From contig MKTZ01000001.1 in assembly GCA_001898505.1 (NCBI GenBank), positions 558,001-622,000 on the forward strand: DNA of 64,000 nt, given 5' to 3'. Of the stretch, positions 63,194 to 64,000 are shown piece after piece. Source of the stretch: Sphingobacteriales bacterium 50-39. GTDB lineage: Bacteria > Bacteroidota > Bacteroidia > Chitinophagales > Chitinophagaceae. Within the stretch, counting starts at the first letter, position 1. Every line of letters begins with the position of its first letter. The notes under the pieces are model-generated. The model was not told the origin of the DNA, ran no database searches, and saw nothing but the letters and a program-made list of their open reading frames with translations. Both the position numbers and the translations under genes were made by a program.

Positions 63194-63222
63194 AGACCTT
63201 CGGACTTGTCGCCCGAAGGTCT
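63194..63222 (-). terminator. Intrinsic terminator
   Basis: AGACCTTCGG and CCGAAGGTCT form a perfect 10-bp stem with a 9-nt loop. On the minus strand it is followed by eight T residues. It must serve a transcript from the right, though the TPR gene's stop is about 330 bp away. Confidence 0.85.
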
Positions 63223-63553
63223 GTGCCACAGTAGTGGCGAGGTCCAGTTCGTTGTCTGGCAAGGGTTACTTCGCGGCTGCCGCCGGATGGAAGCCAGAAT
63301 GGTGCTGTCGAACACGGATCAAATGAAAGATACATTTGATCAGCTTGTTTTTACATGTTCGTGGCGGATAGGACCGGGGCCTGCGGATCTTGTACATGGG
63401 TACGGATCAACTTGTTTTACGCGGCGTCTGATCGTCTGTATCGCGGACCGACCATCGACTTCGCTACTATAACGCGTGGGCCATCATTCTATTTCTTGCC
63501 AAACGAATAATAAAAGAAAATAAGGGTATATGCTCATCGAACGAGGGACTGAC
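63223..63553. other. Intergenic stretch with hairpin and short direct repeat
   Basis: No convincing gene. A perfect 9-bp hairpin GATCAAATG...CATTTGATC (63317-63341) is followed by CTTGTTTTTAC. A related sequence GATCAACTTGTTTTACG occurs again about 68 bp downstream. The stretch could be a long 3' untranslated region or a small RNA ending at the terminator at 63194 on the minus strand. Confidence 0.4.
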
Positions 63554-64000
63554 CTATAATATCACGGCTCCTGTGATCTTCATATCGCTGCGTGCAAATG
63601 CCTTTTGAGAGTCTGCTGTGGCGGCTGCGGCTTCTTTTTTCCGGCCTTGCTTTGCGAGCGCCATCGCCAGCCCCGTGTAGGACCAACCATTTTTTGGATT
63701 GAGCTCAAGGTCTTCGCGGAAGGCCTTTTCTGCCTCTTTGTACCGACCGGCCTTGATAAGCACGGCGCCGAGGAACTGTCTTGCGGGCTGTTGCCAGTCC
63801 TTTGGTTCGTCATAGATCATGGCATCTTCGTATTGCGCGGCGGCTTTAAAGGCATCGATGGACTCCTGCAAATGGTTGCGGCTTTCCGCTATCACACCGG
63901 TCAATATCCTCTCGGCCACGTGGGCGCCATTGATCCCAGGGTTGGAATAGCTGGGGGCGGGCGCCTTTAGCTGCGGGTGAGCCGTATCCCGTCTCAGGGC
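63554..64000 (-). CDS. TPR protein, C-terminal part (5' end outside window)
   Basis: At least 148 codons, open to the window edge on the minus strand. The visible part has TPR-type helices: LQESIDAFKAAAQYEDAM, QFLGAVLIKAGRYKEAEKAFREDLELNPKNGWSYTGLAMALAKQGRKKEAAAA, and ends DMKITGAVIL. A GTG at 63919 is in frame, but the upstream sequence remains coding (YSNPGINGAHVAERILTG), so it is not taken as the start. Full size and role cannot be judged from this fragment. Confidence 0.82.
   Translation of the reverse strand, partial: ALRRDTAHPQLKAPAPSYSNPGINGAHVAERILTGVIAESRNHLQESIDAFKAAAQYEDAMIYDEPKDWQQPARQFLGAVLIKAGRYKEAEKAFREDLELNPKNGWSYTGLAMALAKQGRKKEAAAATADSQKAFARSDMKITGAVIL

Noticed and set aside
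63009-63472. Plus-strand frames between the sigma factor and the TPR gene
   Set aside because: They cross the terminator hairpin, overlap the start of the sigma gene and show no conserved features.

Overview
The window looks like a chromosomal segment from a Bacteroidota bacterium, most likely family Chitinophagaceae. The evidence is a SusC/SusD pair with FecR and an ECF sigma factor, type IX secretion (T9SS) C-terminal domains, large FtsX/MacB-type permeases, TAnnTTTG promoter boxes, and a tmRNA whose tag ends in a Cytophaga-like YAMAA. The assignment rests on gene content and motifs only; no database search was possible.

Layout. 1-11 kb is core genome: a large NtrY-like sensor kinase (cut by the window edge), a PolX/PHP protein whose polymerase active site appears lost, a tiny histone-H1-like gene, rpmA-rplU, then GH3-dxr-rseP. 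11-33.4 kb is envelope and secretion: a T9SS-exported NHL/Ig-repeat protein with five 270-bp tandem repeats, three FtsX-type permeases, SYLF, YceI and DUF5723 proteins, and a TonB receptor / DUF4331 / TPR / HupE-UreJ cluster that may handle a metal. The three permeases have no ATPase gene beside them.

33.4-53.2 kb is an accessory island ending at ssrA (tmRNA, minus strand, 52806-53175). A large serine recombinase abuts ssrA and its reading frame ends inside ssrA. To the left are at least six short repeats, each combining a minus-strand terminator hairpin with a degenerate copy of the tmRNA 3' end, all oriented like ssrA (34.4, 35.6, 38.2, 40.3, 40.9 and 41.8 kb, plus a weaker one at 39.2 kb). 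They divide the island into one- to four-gene cassettes: a duplicated, decaying kinase-like/CGCGFR module, a HExxH protein, an AbiEi-type antitoxin, a RhuM-Fic protein with twin operators, small unknown proteins and a CPCC fusion. The ssrA-proximal part holds an RloA/RloB (AbiL-like) pair, a three-gene ABC-3C/Lamassu-like operon, a GC-rich block of unknown nature, decayed genes, DUF3800 and the recombinase. I read the island as repeated integrations at ssrA that left a cassette array of defence-like genes.

53.3-64 kb returns to the backbone: acyltransferase, MmcQ/YjbR, LdhA-type dehydrogenase, ACT-domain protein, then a SusD-SusC-FecR-sigma set on the minus strand with no degradative enzyme beside it, and the end of a TPR protein cut by the window edge. 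I saw no CRISPR array, rRNA, canonical tRNA or intact IS element.
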